A stretch of 64,000 bases of DNA from Glaciozyma antarctica PI12 (GCA_002917775.1 KZ627147.1:228226-292225); one strand, 5' to 3'. Positions 25,632 through 35,661 are shown, counted from the stretch's first letter. Made by a program: numbers and translations. The notes: generated by a model from the sequence alone, not told the origin.

Positions 25632-27539
25632 TCACTCCATCACCACCTTCAGCGCCTCCTCCACTCTCTCCCTCACCACCCCCTCCAAGCCCCTCGCCAC
25701 CTTCCCCAAATCCCCCACTCCCAAAAACGCATGCAGCACTCCTCCCTCAAACATCCTGTGCCCCGGCTCGATCCCTTCGAGGAGCAACGTCTCTCCCAAA
25801 ACCCCGATGTGGAATAATGCCGTCACGAGTTCTGCTGAACGGTGGATCGCATGAGTCGTCGGGATAACGGGAGGGGAGAAAGTGGGGAGGTCGACGGAGG
25901 TGGAGAGGAGGAGGGCGGTTAGGATTGCGGCGAAGAGTTCGGGTCTCGACCAGGGGTGTTTGGAGTGGGATTGGATGTGGCGGAGCGCGAGGAGGAGGGG
26001 GGTTAGAGGTGGGAGAGGGGAATGGAGGAGGGAGGGAGGGGCGTCGAGGATTGTTAGAAAGAGGGCGAGGCGAGCGGGGTGGGGCAGAAGGAGAGCGGAG
26101 GTGGGTAGGGGGAGAGAGAGGAGGGAGGTGAGGGAGGGTATTGAGGTAGGGACGAGGTTGAGAACGTCCCCGCGGCGAACGTACTCGTCTATCGTAGGCA
26201 CACCGAGTCCCACCGCGTCGTCGAGGAGGGCGTACATCCATATTCGTATCGGTCGGCCAAGCGTGATGGAGCAGGACTGGAAGTCTGGATTCTCCAGGCA
26301 GCGAGGAGGGACCACGAGGTGATGCTTGATGATCTGGAGGACGACGGAACCGATTTGCCCGCTTTGAAAGGCGGCGAGGTAGGATTCTCGACATTTCGCC
26401 TGAGCTGGATTGTCGGAGATGGTGGGGTGGAGGGGGAAGGAAGGGGAAGGGGATTCGAGGGGGTGAAGGAGGTAGGATGCGGCGGAGGAGGCGAGAGCGG
26501 GGAGGATGCTGGGATCAGGGGATGGTCGGGTGAGGAGGAGGGGAACGACGCGAGCGAGGATGGCGAGGATTTCGGCTGGGTTCGAGGCCGGAAGGTGATC
26601 CTGCGTCTTGAGAGTTCGCGCGATATGCTCCAGGTCGATAGGGCTCACTTGGCCAGGGTACGGAGGGCGAGAGGCGAGGGAGAAGAAGGAGAGGTAGTCG
26701 GCCAAGTCGTTCCCGATTAGAGAGGCGAAGATGGGGAGAAAGGCGGGAGGGAGAGAGAGGGTGGATGCGATTCGTTCGTGCTGGTAGACTCGCAGACGAA
26801 GCGAGGGAGTGTGTGGCGTCGTCTCGTGCTCGAGTCGGTTGGTGCAGTTGGGGCCGTACTCGATCGAGTTGAAGGGAACGTAGCCTCTACATTGTGCTGG
26901 GAAGATAAAGTAGTCCGAATCTGTGCCCCGCGCAATCAGCTGCATTCCCTCGAGCGAGAGGGGGGAGGAACGCACCGTTGGACGCCATTAACCCGGCTGC
27001 TCCAACTGCGCCAACTCCGCCGTCGGGGAATCCGCCTCCTCCTCCGCGAAATGCATCGGCACCCCCAGCGCTTCGAGCTCGCTCACGCACGCCGACAGCG
27101 CAAGCGGCGGCATCCTCGCCGCGTTCTGCATCACTCGTCCTCTGCGCGCGCTCTCAGGAGCCCGCATGTACGCTACAGCCTTGGTGAGCGACTGGGAGGC
27201 ACGCTGGATGATGGTGGGGATCTTGGAGGCGCCGAAGGGACCTGTAGAGTCGCGCGTTAGCTGGGGGAGCTCGAGGCGAAGGAGCGCTGGCGTACCGTCC
27301 CAGACCACCTCTGGCGTGAGACCGCACGCGCGCCAGTACTCGACGTAGGTGCGTGTGTTAGCTCGTACTACGGCGTAGCCTCCTCCGCGCACGGGGTCGA
27401 CTAGGCCGACCTGGTAGAGCAACGCAAGTCCGTCGAGGATGAACGGGATGGGGGCGGTCTCGCGTGAGTCGGGTAGGCTCAGAGTAGTGCCCAAAGAGGA
27501 GTGCTTCGACACCCAGGAAGTCAGGCCGTGAACGCCCAT
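25632..27539 (-). CDS. Asteroid-domain protein (XPG/FEN1-fold)
   Basis: Belongs to the Asteroid family, which shares the XPG/FEN1 nuclease fold. The start MGVHGLTSWVSKHSSLGTTL is diagnostic (initiator Gly-V/I-x-G-L). An acidic residue is kept in PFILDGLALLYQVG, and the internal-XPG-like part EALGVPMHFAEEEADS has acidic residues. A later exon contains DSDYFIFPAQCRGYVPFNSI and PIFASLIGNDLADYLSFF, which resemble the helix-hairpin-helix side of the fold. The C-terminal third is a helical, Pro/Leu-rich region ending VRERVEEALKVVME. Asteroid proteins often lack part of the catalytic acidic set, so nuclease activity cannot be claimed. Four or so exons; function in fungi is poorly known. Confidence 0.85.
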
Positions 27540-27679
27540 CGAAGGGAGAGGTGTCGAGAGGGGAAGAGCCGCGCTGCGCCAAAAGTCGAAGCTGTCCTCC
27601 TTCTTCTCCTCTTTCGCTTCTCTCGGCGCTCTCTTCCTACAAACTGGTCAAGCTATCTACCGCTGCATTTCAAAGCAAT

Positions 27680-28980
27680 CTAAATCCCGAAAACCACCGT
27701 CTTCGCTCCGTGCATCCCAGCCACCACCCTCGCAACTCCTCCCGCATCCTCGCTCGCTCCAGCGGCGATGTAGAGCGGCACAAAGTGTTCCTCACGCGGG
27801 TGAGAAGCACGGAATCCAGGATGATGGGCGAGGGAGAGGAGTGCCTTTTTGCGGGCTGCGGGCTGGAGAGAGAGTGTCAGCCACGAGTCGGAACGAGGTG
27901 AGGAATGCAGCGTACCTCTTCAACGGCTACGGCGTCCACGATGCCTTTTTCGAAATCCTTGAAAATGTCTTTGGCGGTTGCTGGACTGAAGGCGCCAAAA
28001 TCCCTGAAGGTGTGGATGGTGAGGCCGCCTGCGACGAGAAGAACGCCCTCGGAGCGAAGAGAGGCGAGGGCGGCGCCGAGAGCCCATTCGCGCTCGGGAG
28101 AGAGTGAAGAGTCGATAGAGACCTGCGGAGAAAATTGTTAGACAGGCTGGGAGAGCTGGCAGACCCAGAAAAGACGCACTTGGATGATGGGGATGGGACT
28201 CTGCTCGCCGAACATGAGCTTGAAGGGAACAAAGACGCCGTGATCTGCTCCCACTTCGTCAACACATTCTTTCGACCGAGCGCAGAGAACAACGCACCCA
28301 AGCCAGGTCCCTGGAAGCCCCCTCCCATCCTCTCCGCGCGCCTCGATCTTTGACGACAGCCGCGCCGGGATGTTGACTCCCTTGTAAAGCTCTACAATCC
28401 TCTTCGCCAACACGCTATCTCCCGAGGAGACGAACTTGGTCTTGTAAAGCTCGTCGGGGAATCCAAAGACTGTCGCCTCGGTCAGCTCCGCCTCCTTCAT
28501 CCTCTCCGCCGCTCGACTCACAGTCGTAAAGTAGTGGGTTCTCCGCTCCATAATCCGTCACCAGAGTCTCTCCACTCGTCTCCCAGTGCGCGCTAAAGAC
28601 GACAATCGCCTTGGGCTTGTACTTGTTGAGAAGGACCGGTCCCAGCTCGCGCAAGAACGTCGCGAGCGTTCCCGTCGGCCCTTGAATCTCGGCCACAGAA
28701 ACCATACGCGATTGAGAGATATCGACGGTAGGAGGGTAGATAAGGAGGGGTTCTGTTCGGCGTCGAGGGGTTAGCTGCGACGACCTGGAAGAAGGTGGGG
28801 CCGAAAGCACGTACGGCCATGAGCGAGGAAGATGGAAGGGATCTTGCCGTCGGTTTCGGTGAGGGAAGGGAGGGCGGCTAGTTCTCGACGCCATTCCGGA
28901 GGCGTGCTGTTGATGATTGAGGGGTTCGACATGGTTGATGCGGGTGCTGCTGAGAGGGAGGAGACGAAGCGTCTGAGCAT
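27680..28980 (-). CDS. Class III extradiol ring-cleavage dioxygenase (LigB / 4,5-DOPA dioxygenase family)
   Basis: Non-haem iron dioxygenase of the LigB superfamily, which includes plant DODA and E. coli YgiD. The probable metal ligands are visible: His in SIFLAHG followed by QPLLIYPP after an intron, His in AIVVFSAHWETSGETLVTDY, and His in DHGVFVPFKLMFGE. The core continues SIDSSLSPEREWALGAALAS and LLVAGGLTIHTFRDFGAFSP, and the protein ends MHGAKTVVFGI. Two starts are possible: the ATG at 28980 (MLRRFVSSLSAAPASTM, Arg/Ser-rich and possibly mitochondrial) and the ATG at 28932 (MSNPSIINSTPPEW), which fits the usual family length. Substrate is unknown; aromatic catechols are the family norm. 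Confidence 0.88.
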
Positions 28981-29929
28981 GCGCTCTCCCTGAGGCGTAA
29001 GGAGGAGGGGGAGGAGGAGGGCGAGGAGGAACAGGCGGGTGGGTGCCAGCTTGTGGTCGAGTGTTGTTTGAGAGAAAGAGAGAGTGAAAGCGCGAAATTA
29101 AGGTCGAGGAGATTGGCTTCCGGAGCTGGAGAGCGGAGATAGGAAAGCTGAGAAACCGCCAGCTGCGGAGCTGAGGCAGCCTGAGTGGGAGTTTGGTGAG
29201 CTGACTGGGTCGTTCCCTGGATGCAGAGTGCAAACGATGAGGAGAATGCAGCACAATCGAGGCGAGAAGCGAGAACTCCGAGTCTTTTGCAACTGCGGAG
29301 GTGGACTCGATCCGACAGAGGTGCAATGCAGTGCACACGGGAGCCTTGAACGCAGATGAAAAGTGTGCCGAAATGAGCAGGAACCATTTCCATGGCACGG
29401 AATCCGAGAGCGCACGAGCAGGACGACACATGCAGAATAAGTAGGTTGCATCCCAGTAAAGTTGTTTTCTCGCTTGGTGACCGTGTGTATATTGGCTGCT
29501 TCTGCTCTCTTCATAATATTGGTACCAGTGTTGCACAGACGGTCCGACTGAGCCTTGTTCCAAGCAGGCGGGGAGCGAGGTAAAGAACGAGAGCTCAAAA
29601 AGGCAAAACCAGAGCAGACGTTCCACAGCATTGGAAAGAAAGGGCGGAGAGGGAAGAGAGGGAAGCGAGGGAGCCATGTCGAGGAGGGATACAAGCGAGC
29701 AAGGAGGGAGACGAGCGCGGTGCCTCAATATCAGGAAGTGAGTTGTGCCGTTCGGCGCAGCGCAACACCAGCACAGCTCCATCCTTTCGAATCAAATCAT
29801 TTCTGAAGCCAGCGCAGGTTGGCAAGATCCAGCGCAGCTGCTTCGAGAATCTCCCCTGTGTGATCAGCTCCCGCGCCGCACCCCGCTGACAATCCGTTGA
29901 CAGCTGCAGCTCACCCTACAAGACACGGC

Positions 29930-30145
29930 GTCGAATCGTTTATTTCGCTAAACGGCTAAACCGCTAGGCTACAAAAGCAAAGGACAATCAATGAATAGCA
30001 TTGATTGCAATACGCGCCTATATAAAGAGCAAGGAACCGGCGATGTTCCTTGCACATCCGGCCCACATAACACTTTCTTGTGTATCCATTGAGTAATATC
30101 AGTCCCCAGACTCCATTTCTCTTGCAACTCTGTCATCAGAGCATG
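29930..30145 (+). mobile_element. Possible LTR-like fossil fragment (Ty1/copia type uncertain)
   Basis: A stretch with a TATA-like box (CTATATAAAG, near 30016) followed by a perfect hairpin whose arms are GCAAGGAAC and GTTCCTTGC, then a pyrimidine-rich run. The layout resembles the promoter part of a retroelement LTR. No partner repeat or open frame for enzymes was found in the window, so this is only a candidate fossil. It could equally be the promoter of a lost gene. Confidence 0.25.
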
Positions 30146-30209
30146 ACTTCAACTCATCCGGTGCCTATTGGATCAAAAGTGATCTCACCTTTGGCCATTT
30201 CTGCAGAAA

Positions 30210-30300
30210 CCACCAGTCTCAGCGCAGTGGGCGAGTCTAGGATACCGGCTTGGGGGACGAGGAATTGAGGAAGCGAAGGCGGGAGTCTGGTGAGGGCGAA
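30210..30300 (+). repeat. Dispersed repeat copy A
   Basis: About 90 nt that recur in inverted orientation at 34249-34331. The best-kept core reads GTGGGCGAGT, then TAGGATACCGGCTTGGGGG, with matching flanks (ACCAGTC at one side, GGCGGGAGTCTGG at the other). It has no recognised family. Confidence 0.75.
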
Positions 30301-32245
30301 TCAAGGTGTTTCTCTCGAGGAGTAACAGAGAATCGAGTCTAGGTTTCGAAAGAGTGAGGGGGGAGTGAGGTAGTGGGGAGAAAGGTTGAGAGGAGAGGTC
30401 GATGGGGAGAGATGAGGAGGAAAAGCGACGCCAAGGTCCCAAAAGTTTGTTGAGGATCCAACTCGCGTGCTTGCCGGCCACCGTCGAGAACGCACCAGCT
30501 CTAATCTTCTTGCTTGCGTATCGGAGAGGCCTGCGCGGAGACAGGAAGTTAACAGTGTTCAAAGTGATTGTGAGGAGGACTTAACGGAGTCAGAGCGAGA
30601 GATGGTGCGAGAGATCCTTGCACTTGTGCACCATTTCTGCTTCTTCAAGAGCTCCTCACGGCTCAGTCTGCTTCGGAACTGGGCCTGAATTTCTCTCTAC
30701 CAATTGACTGTAGCTTTCAGGCAGTTCCCACTTCTGCTTGCGTGTCCCTGTTCCCTCAGGTGCTCGAAACTTCCTCTCTTCCCTTTCCCAGTCCACAGCT
30801 CCTCGAGCTTGCTCCTCGCGCACCTTACTCCTGGTTGATAACACACTCCGGTCAAACCTCCCCGTAGCTTGATACTCACGGCCCACCCTCCCTTCAAACC
30901 ATCAATCATTGACTTTGCAGCTTGAACTCCCCCCTTCCCTCAGCTTGCAGATTGCTGAACTTTCACTTCCGCTCCGGCGCTTAACCTTGCCGCTCGGGTT
31001 AAGCAAGAGGTTTCCAGTACTAGGCAGCTCAACTTTGATTCTCCTTCTCGGAGCCTCCAAGATGATCACAGCCTCGCTGGACTTTCGCTGGACGTTCCCT
31101 GCTCCTCCGGCAACCCAACTTCGCCTTTTGAGCGGGCAAATACTCGCCACCAAACCCTTGGTTTTTGACAGAGACGCGTGTAACTTCCCATCTACCTCTC
31201 TGACTCGCACGCTCCAGCAAAACTGCGGCCCTTCTCATCTCCCCCTAACTGTCCATACCTTCCTCTCTACCTCTCCTTAACACTATTGGACGGGGGAAAT
31301 CTCCTCATATCTCCTAGCCATAACAAACATCCGTAGCGAGCCGCGACACCAACCCCCAACTCTCTCACTGTTCTTCTCATTTGACTTCATCCCCTTCCTT
31401 TCTAGTTTCCGTCCTTCAGGAGTAAGTTCAATTGATCTACCATGCTCTTACGGACGGGAAGCATGAATAGGTTCTATGTTGATACTTTGAGGCTTGCGCA
31501 GCTCGGTACCCTCATCCTTGCTCCGCTTTCCAATAACGAGATATAGGTTTCGACACTCCCTGTTCGAACAATATCGTACCCTTCTTTTGCTGATGATTGA
31601 GACTACCCACCATTACTCGTCAACACAGCTTGAGGGTTCTGCATTTTTGAGCGATGTTCCTCACCCTGTTTTTGCTGCTCGAGCTTGCTCTTCTCGGCCT
31701 TGCTTACCGCTCTCAAAGAGCCCGTTTTTTGTGGTATATCTAAAGATCCACAAAGCGCTGTACACCCTCGCTGCCCAAGCCGCATGCGAAGGAGAACAAG
31801 AAGCGGCCTTTGCTGTGGCTCGCTTGGATTCCCCTCACAGCAGAGTTTGCAAAATGCACCATGACTGCAGGATCTGATGAGACCCGCTATACATCGTTCC
31901 TTACACCTTAACACAACCTCTCTTCGTGATCAACGGTGCGGGCTTTCAGCTTGAGAGCCTTTGCAATATGCGGACTTGCAGCTACGACGTTTTGAATTCA
32001 CTCGGCTACAAGAGGCAGCTGCTTCCACTCTCAATGTTTCTGCTACTGAGCTCAAGGAGACGAGAAAAAAAGTTGAAGGAGCGGGGGAAGAAAGAAAGAG
32101 GCCGGGGGAGAAAATAAATAAGGTGGCCCATTTATCACACCATAGACCTCGACCAAGCTTGCTCACACATTTTTTTCAGGGAGCGGTGTTTCTGCATCGG
32201 AATTGGCAACGCCTGACCTACCAACACGTAGGGTAAAGTCCTCGT

Positions 32246-32961
32246 TGTTGCGGGAGCCTTCGGTAGTGAGAGGATGTTTCTTCAGTGCAAGCTTTTTTAT
32301 CTTGGAGAGGCAGGCAGCGGGACGAGAAAAGGCTTGGACGAGTCANNNNNNNNNNNNNNNNNNNNNNNNNNNNNNNNNNNNNNNNNNNNNNNNNNNNNNN
32401 NNNNNNNNNNNNNNNNNNNNNNNNNNNNNNNNNNNNNNNNNNNNNNNNNNNNNNNNNNNNNNNNNNNNNNNNNNNNNNNNNNNNNNNNNNNNNNNNNNNN
32501 NNNNNNNNNNNNNNNNNNNNNNNNNNNNNNNNNNNNNNNNNNNNNNNNNNNNNNNNNNNNNNNNNNNNNNNNNNNNNNNNNNNNNNNNNNNNNNNNNNNN
32601 NNNNNNNNNNNNNNNNNNNNNNNNNNNNNNNNNNNNNNNNNNNNNNNNNNNNNNNNNNNNNNNNNNNNNNNNNNNNNNNNNNNNNNNNNNNNNNNNNNNN
32701 NNNNNNNNNNNNNNNNNNNNNNNNNNNNNNNNNNNNNNNNNNNNNNNNNNNNNNNNNNNNNNNNNNNNNNNNNNNNNNNNNNNNNNNNNGTTGCTCCCCC
32801 TGCCTAACAGAGACTCCTATTTCCTTACTACGGGTTGCCAACAGGATCATGTGTCAACCTTCAAGTTGACAGAACAGAGCGGGGGCACAAGCACAAGGAG
32901 GTGCCCGCCCGGAGGGCCCAAATTTGCTCGGGGATGGCAGTGGCCAGCCGTTTTTTCAACA
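32246..32961 (+). mobile_element. LTR-like repeat, left copy (interrupted by assembly gap)
   Basis: Begins TGTTG and ends CAACA, the short inverted ends typical of retroelement LTRs. Its outer 100 nt (before the gap) and inner 172 nt (after the gap) match, inverted, the copy at 34945-35661; the two are nearly identical where both are known. The 444-base N run sits inside it, and total lengths agree (716 and 717). It ends 3 bp before the mature 5' end of tRNA-Pro. No clear target-site duplication is seen. No enzyme gene accompanies it, so it looks like a solo LTR or a remnant; the high identity suggests recent origin. Confidence 0.7.
32346..32789. other. Assembly gap (444 N)
   Basis: Run of 444 unknown bases. 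It lies wholly inside the left LTR-like repeat, so the gap most likely arose from repeat-induced assembly failure. Confidence 0.99.
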
Positions 32962-32964
32962 ATA

Positions 32965-33047
32965 GCCTGTGTGGTCTAGTAGTATGATTCATCCTTAGGG
33001 CTTTCTTAAACTGGATGAGGTCCAGGGTTCAATTCCCTGCGCGGGCC
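32965..33047 (+). tRNA. tRNA-Pro(AGG) with short intron
   Basis: A full cloverleaf can be drawn. The acceptor stem GCCTGTG pairs with CGCGGGC (two G-U pairs) and is followed by a C discriminator, the eukaryotic Pro type. The D arm contains the A box TGGTCTAGTAGTATG. The anticodon stem CATCC/GGATG has a loop with anticodon AGG, split by an 11-nt intron (CTTTCTTAAAC) one base 3' of the anticodon, the canonical place. The T arm is CAGGG-TTCAATT-CCCTG, with B box GGTTCAATTCC. A T-rich stretch (TTTATTTTT) follows as a Pol III terminator. Length is 72 nt without the intron. Confidence 0.88.
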
Positions 33048-33646
33048 TTTATTTTTGGCCTTTTTCCTGCGTGTGGCAGGAAAAAAGCCCAAAAAAGAAT
33101 CCCTTCCCACCCCAACAAAATGATGTTTATGTGAGTTCCACTAGAGCAATCTGGGACTTTCAGTACAAAGGTGGAAGGTGACAAGGTGGAGGTGTTTGGT
33201 ATCAAAGAGGGATATGAGGTCACCAACATCTTCATGGTGGATTCCAGAGAGGAGAGGGTTTCAATCTAGCCTTTGAGTTGTTGGCAGCCTCCTGTTGTAG
33301 GAGTGTTTGACTGGGCCTAAAACTGCATCTAACCGTAACCGAGCCTCCCTTAATGAGCTAGTCAGATGGGCAGGTGCTCCGCTCCCTTGAGCAAACACGG
33401 TCACAGAGGCACTTTACCTTAAGAGCTCTGTGCCCTCTGCATGCTCATGATCTCTCAATTGTTAGAGTTTCATCCTGAAAGTGCAGCCATCATACCTTAA
33501 CCTGACCAGCAGGGAACATGCCAACAACAAAGGGAGCTTAATTGTAAGGTTAACACCGCGCATGAGGGGAATTCACCGTGAACTTGGAGTTTGGCCCAAG
33601 TTCCCTCCACATTCCCTCCAACAATTTGGTGCGGCCTCCCTCAGCG
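33048..33646. other. AT-richer intergenic stretch with a hairpin
   Basis: About 600 nt downstream of the tRNA. A perfect inverted repeat (TTTTTCCTGC, short loop, GCAGGAAAAA) lies at about 33060-33085. No open frame of note and no repeat family recognised. Base composition is clearly lower in GC than the flanking gene regions. Confidence 0.5.
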
Positions 33647-34152
33647 CTACGGGCGCGTAGACCTCCACAATATTGTAAACAAAACTTTCATGAACCTCCG
33701 GTCCACCACCTCCGCCTCCTCCCACCGCTCGTCCTCCTCCTTCTGCCGCCGCTCCGCCTCGCGATACCCCCGCTCCACCTCGCGCTGCGCCACCTCCCCA
33801 TCCAAGACCGTCTCCCAGTCGACCTTGTTGTACCGCATCCCCCGAATCCAGATCTCCTCATCGAAGGCGGCCTTGGTGAAAACGAAGTCCTGGCCGTCAT
33901 AGGACAGGTAGCGGCGGTAAGAGGAGGAGGAGGGAGTCGGGGAGCGAGGGTTGAATGCTGGTGAGCCCTCATGCAAGAGTTGGGGATAGACGGCATTGGT
34001 GAATGGATGAAGTTGTCGGGAGCTGCGTGCCGAGGGGGTTTGGTGTGGTACTGAGGGAGTTTGTCGTGGATGCCAGGGAGGGGAGGGGTGTTGGGGCGGT
34101 ACTTGAAGGCGACCGACGATGGGTCCAACTCCTCCTCTTGCATCGCCGACAT
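33647..34152 (-). pseudogene. Gene fragment or small hypothetical gene
   Basis: GC-rich, codon-biased minus-strand sequence inside the AT-richer island. One part starts at an ATG (34152) with MSAMQEEELDPSSVAFKYRP. Another part in a different frame reads SYRRYLSYDGQDFVFTKAAF followed by EEIWIRGMRYNKVDWETVLD and a charged helical tail rich in Glu and Arg. The two would need an intron of about 35 nt, shorter than others here, or a frame change. I recognise no family. It may be a broken duplicate of a host gene or a small spliced gene. Confidence 0.4.
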
Positions 34153-34248
34153 ATCAGAGAAGATGTGCTTGAGATTGACCTATCTCCTCCTCACCTTCCT
34201 CTGTTTCCATCTGCTCCTGCCATTCCTTGATTCCGGCTCCGTCCACAT

Positions 34249-34331
34249 TGCCCTTGCCAGACTCCCGCCTTCACCTCCTTGGTTCCCCCAAGCCGGTATC
34301 CTAAACTCGCCCACTGCACTGGGACTGGTGC
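34249..34331 (-). repeat. Dispersed repeat copy B
   Basis: Inverted copy of the sequence at 30210-30300, with the same core and flanking words. In the minus direction it leads towards the hypothetical fragment at 33647-34152. Confidence 0.75.
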
Positions 34332-34348
34332 TTTGTGCAATTGTGCTT

Positions 34349-34395
34349 GGTTCCTCCTCGTCCCTCCTGGTTCCTCCTGGTTCCTCCTTGTTCCT
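34349..34395. repeat. 10-bp tandem repeat (GGTTCCTCCT-type)
   Basis: Four to five imperfect copies of a GGTTCCTCCT-like unit. They lie next to dispersed repeat copy B. Confidence 0.75.
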
Positions 34396-34914
34396 AGAGA
34401 GAAGCTGAGAAGTAAAAAAGTAAAAAAGCTCTTGTTCCTCCCCCCTCTTCTTTCCACACAGAAGTGCCTCAGTATTTTTGAGCAAGATGGAGAGAAGGGA
34501 GTCTGATAAGTCTGGAAACCTGGGGTGAGGAGAGACTGAGGAGCACCCATTTTTCCACTCCTGCAAGATTTAAGCCGCATGAGCCAGGCTTCAATCACAA
34601 CGGTGAGAACAGTTAGGTACACACAGTCTCTTCTTAGCTATACTGCACAGGCTTGTACACCAGACTCCAGACTCAGGCCCAAGCTGAAAGCCACCCTGAT
34701 TGCAGGGGTAGTGAGATTTCAGTATCCTGCCCCTTAATAAAAAGCTCCCAAGTCATAGGTCTATCTCTGGCTCTGTGGCTACACGAAGTAGCATCTGAAA
34801 GTAACTGTGGAGTGCCGTTACCAGCCGGAATGCGGATGAACCACCTGAAGCTTCTCCTCTTGCACAGTTCTTTTGAAATCAAAACACCATGCAAACTTGC
34901 GAAGCTTTCCCAAT

Positions 34915-34942
34915 TAATCGATACTACTGGACCACACAGGCT
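34915..34942 (-). other. tRNA-Pro-like 5' fragment
   Basis: Read on the minus strand, the bases next to the right LTR-like repeat are GCCTGTGTGGTC followed by CAGTAGTATCGATT. This matches the acceptor 5' strand and A box of the tRNA-Pro at 32965 with few differences. No matching 3' half (T arm, acceptor 3' strand) was found nearby, so it is a fragment or relic. Confidence 0.55.
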
Positions 34943-34944
34943 AT

Positions 34945-35661
34945 TGTTGAAAAAACGGCTGGCCACTGCCAACCCCGAGCAAATTTGGGCCCTCCGGGCG
35001 GGCAGGGGGTTGTGCCCGCGGCCCCGCTCTGTTCTGTCAACTTGAAGGTTGACACATGATCCTGTTGGCAACCCGTAGTAAGGAAATAGGAGTCTCTGTT
35101 AGGCAGGGGGAGCAACAGGCACTCGGCAACACAGCCCGACGGAGTTGGCAAATATATCTTGCTGCCGAGGTCTTCATTCTCGGAGAGAGCCTAACGCGCT
35201 TTTGGGTGACAGAAGACGCTCGTAAAAACACGAAAAATTTCAAAAAAGCNAAAAAACAAAAGAAAAAGACAAAAATAAGNANATTAATGCGGTGCTTGAT
35301 GTGTGAGCGGGAGAGCTCCGCGCGGTGCACAATTCAACACTTCCTGTTCTCTGCGTATTCTCAGCCCCTGCTTGGCTTGCAACACTCTGTGGCACGAATA
35401 AACATTTTTTAGACGATGCAAGAGGGATTCTTGTGCACGTAACCAAGGTGAGGTGTTGACGCAAGCTACATTCTTTGCAAAGCTGGGCGCCTGTGCTTGC
35501 GCGTACGATTTATTGTCTAGCCAGGCAAGTGTCTAGCACCAGTCGAAGCTACTGGTTGATTGACTCGTCCAAGCCTTTTCTCGTCCCGCTGCCTGCCTCT
35601 CCAAGATAAAAAAAGCTTGCACTGAAGAAACACCCTCTCACTACCGAAGGCTCCCGCAACA
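34945..35661 (-). mobile_element. LTR-like repeat, right copy
   Basis: Inverted copy of the repeat at 32246-32961, 717 nt, with ends TGTTG/CAACA. It holds a few single unknown bases near 35250-35282 in an A-rich tract. A TATA-like word (AAATATATC) is present near 35150. No target-site duplication is evident. As in the left copy, the sequence at its inner edge is tRNA-Pro-like. It looks like a solo LTR or a remnant, recent judging by identity with the other copy. Confidence 0.7.

Larger units (their letters stand above)
28981..32245. other. Gene-poor region with degenerate repeats
   Basis: More than 3 kb without a gene I can support. GC and codon character drop after about 29.1 kb. Open frames in it either start at non-ATG codons, are repetitive, or lack any family signal. 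It includes an LTR-like fragment (about 29940-30145), a copy of a dispersed repeat (30210-30300), and unannotated sequence up to the left LTR-like repeat. The start of the stretch is the promoter of the dioxygenase gene. Confidence 0.55.
34153..34944. other. Intergenic stretch between gene fragment and right LTR-like repeat
   Basis: About 790 nt holding dispersed repeat copy B and a 10-bp tandem repeat, and, just inside the right LTR-like repeat, a sequence like the 5' third of a tRNA on the minus strand. No supported protein gene. Confidence 0.5.

Noticed and set aside
28415-29782. 455-residue minus-strand open frame across the dioxygenase start
   Set aside because: It begins in repeat-like sequence and overlaps dioxygenase coding in another frame; composition is Ser/Pro/Arg-rich with no family signal. 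A shadow frame.
30128-30145. ATCAGAGC word as a primer-binding site of a copia element
   Set aside because: It matches the plant initiator-tRNA type of site rather than what is expected for fungi, and no gag or pol follows. Too short to count.
32246-35661. Inverted repeats as terminal inverted repeats of one DNA transposon
   Set aside because: No transposase-like frame lies between them, and the ends TGTTG/CAACA within each copy fit LTR ends better. Not fully excluded, because target-site duplications are missing in both views.
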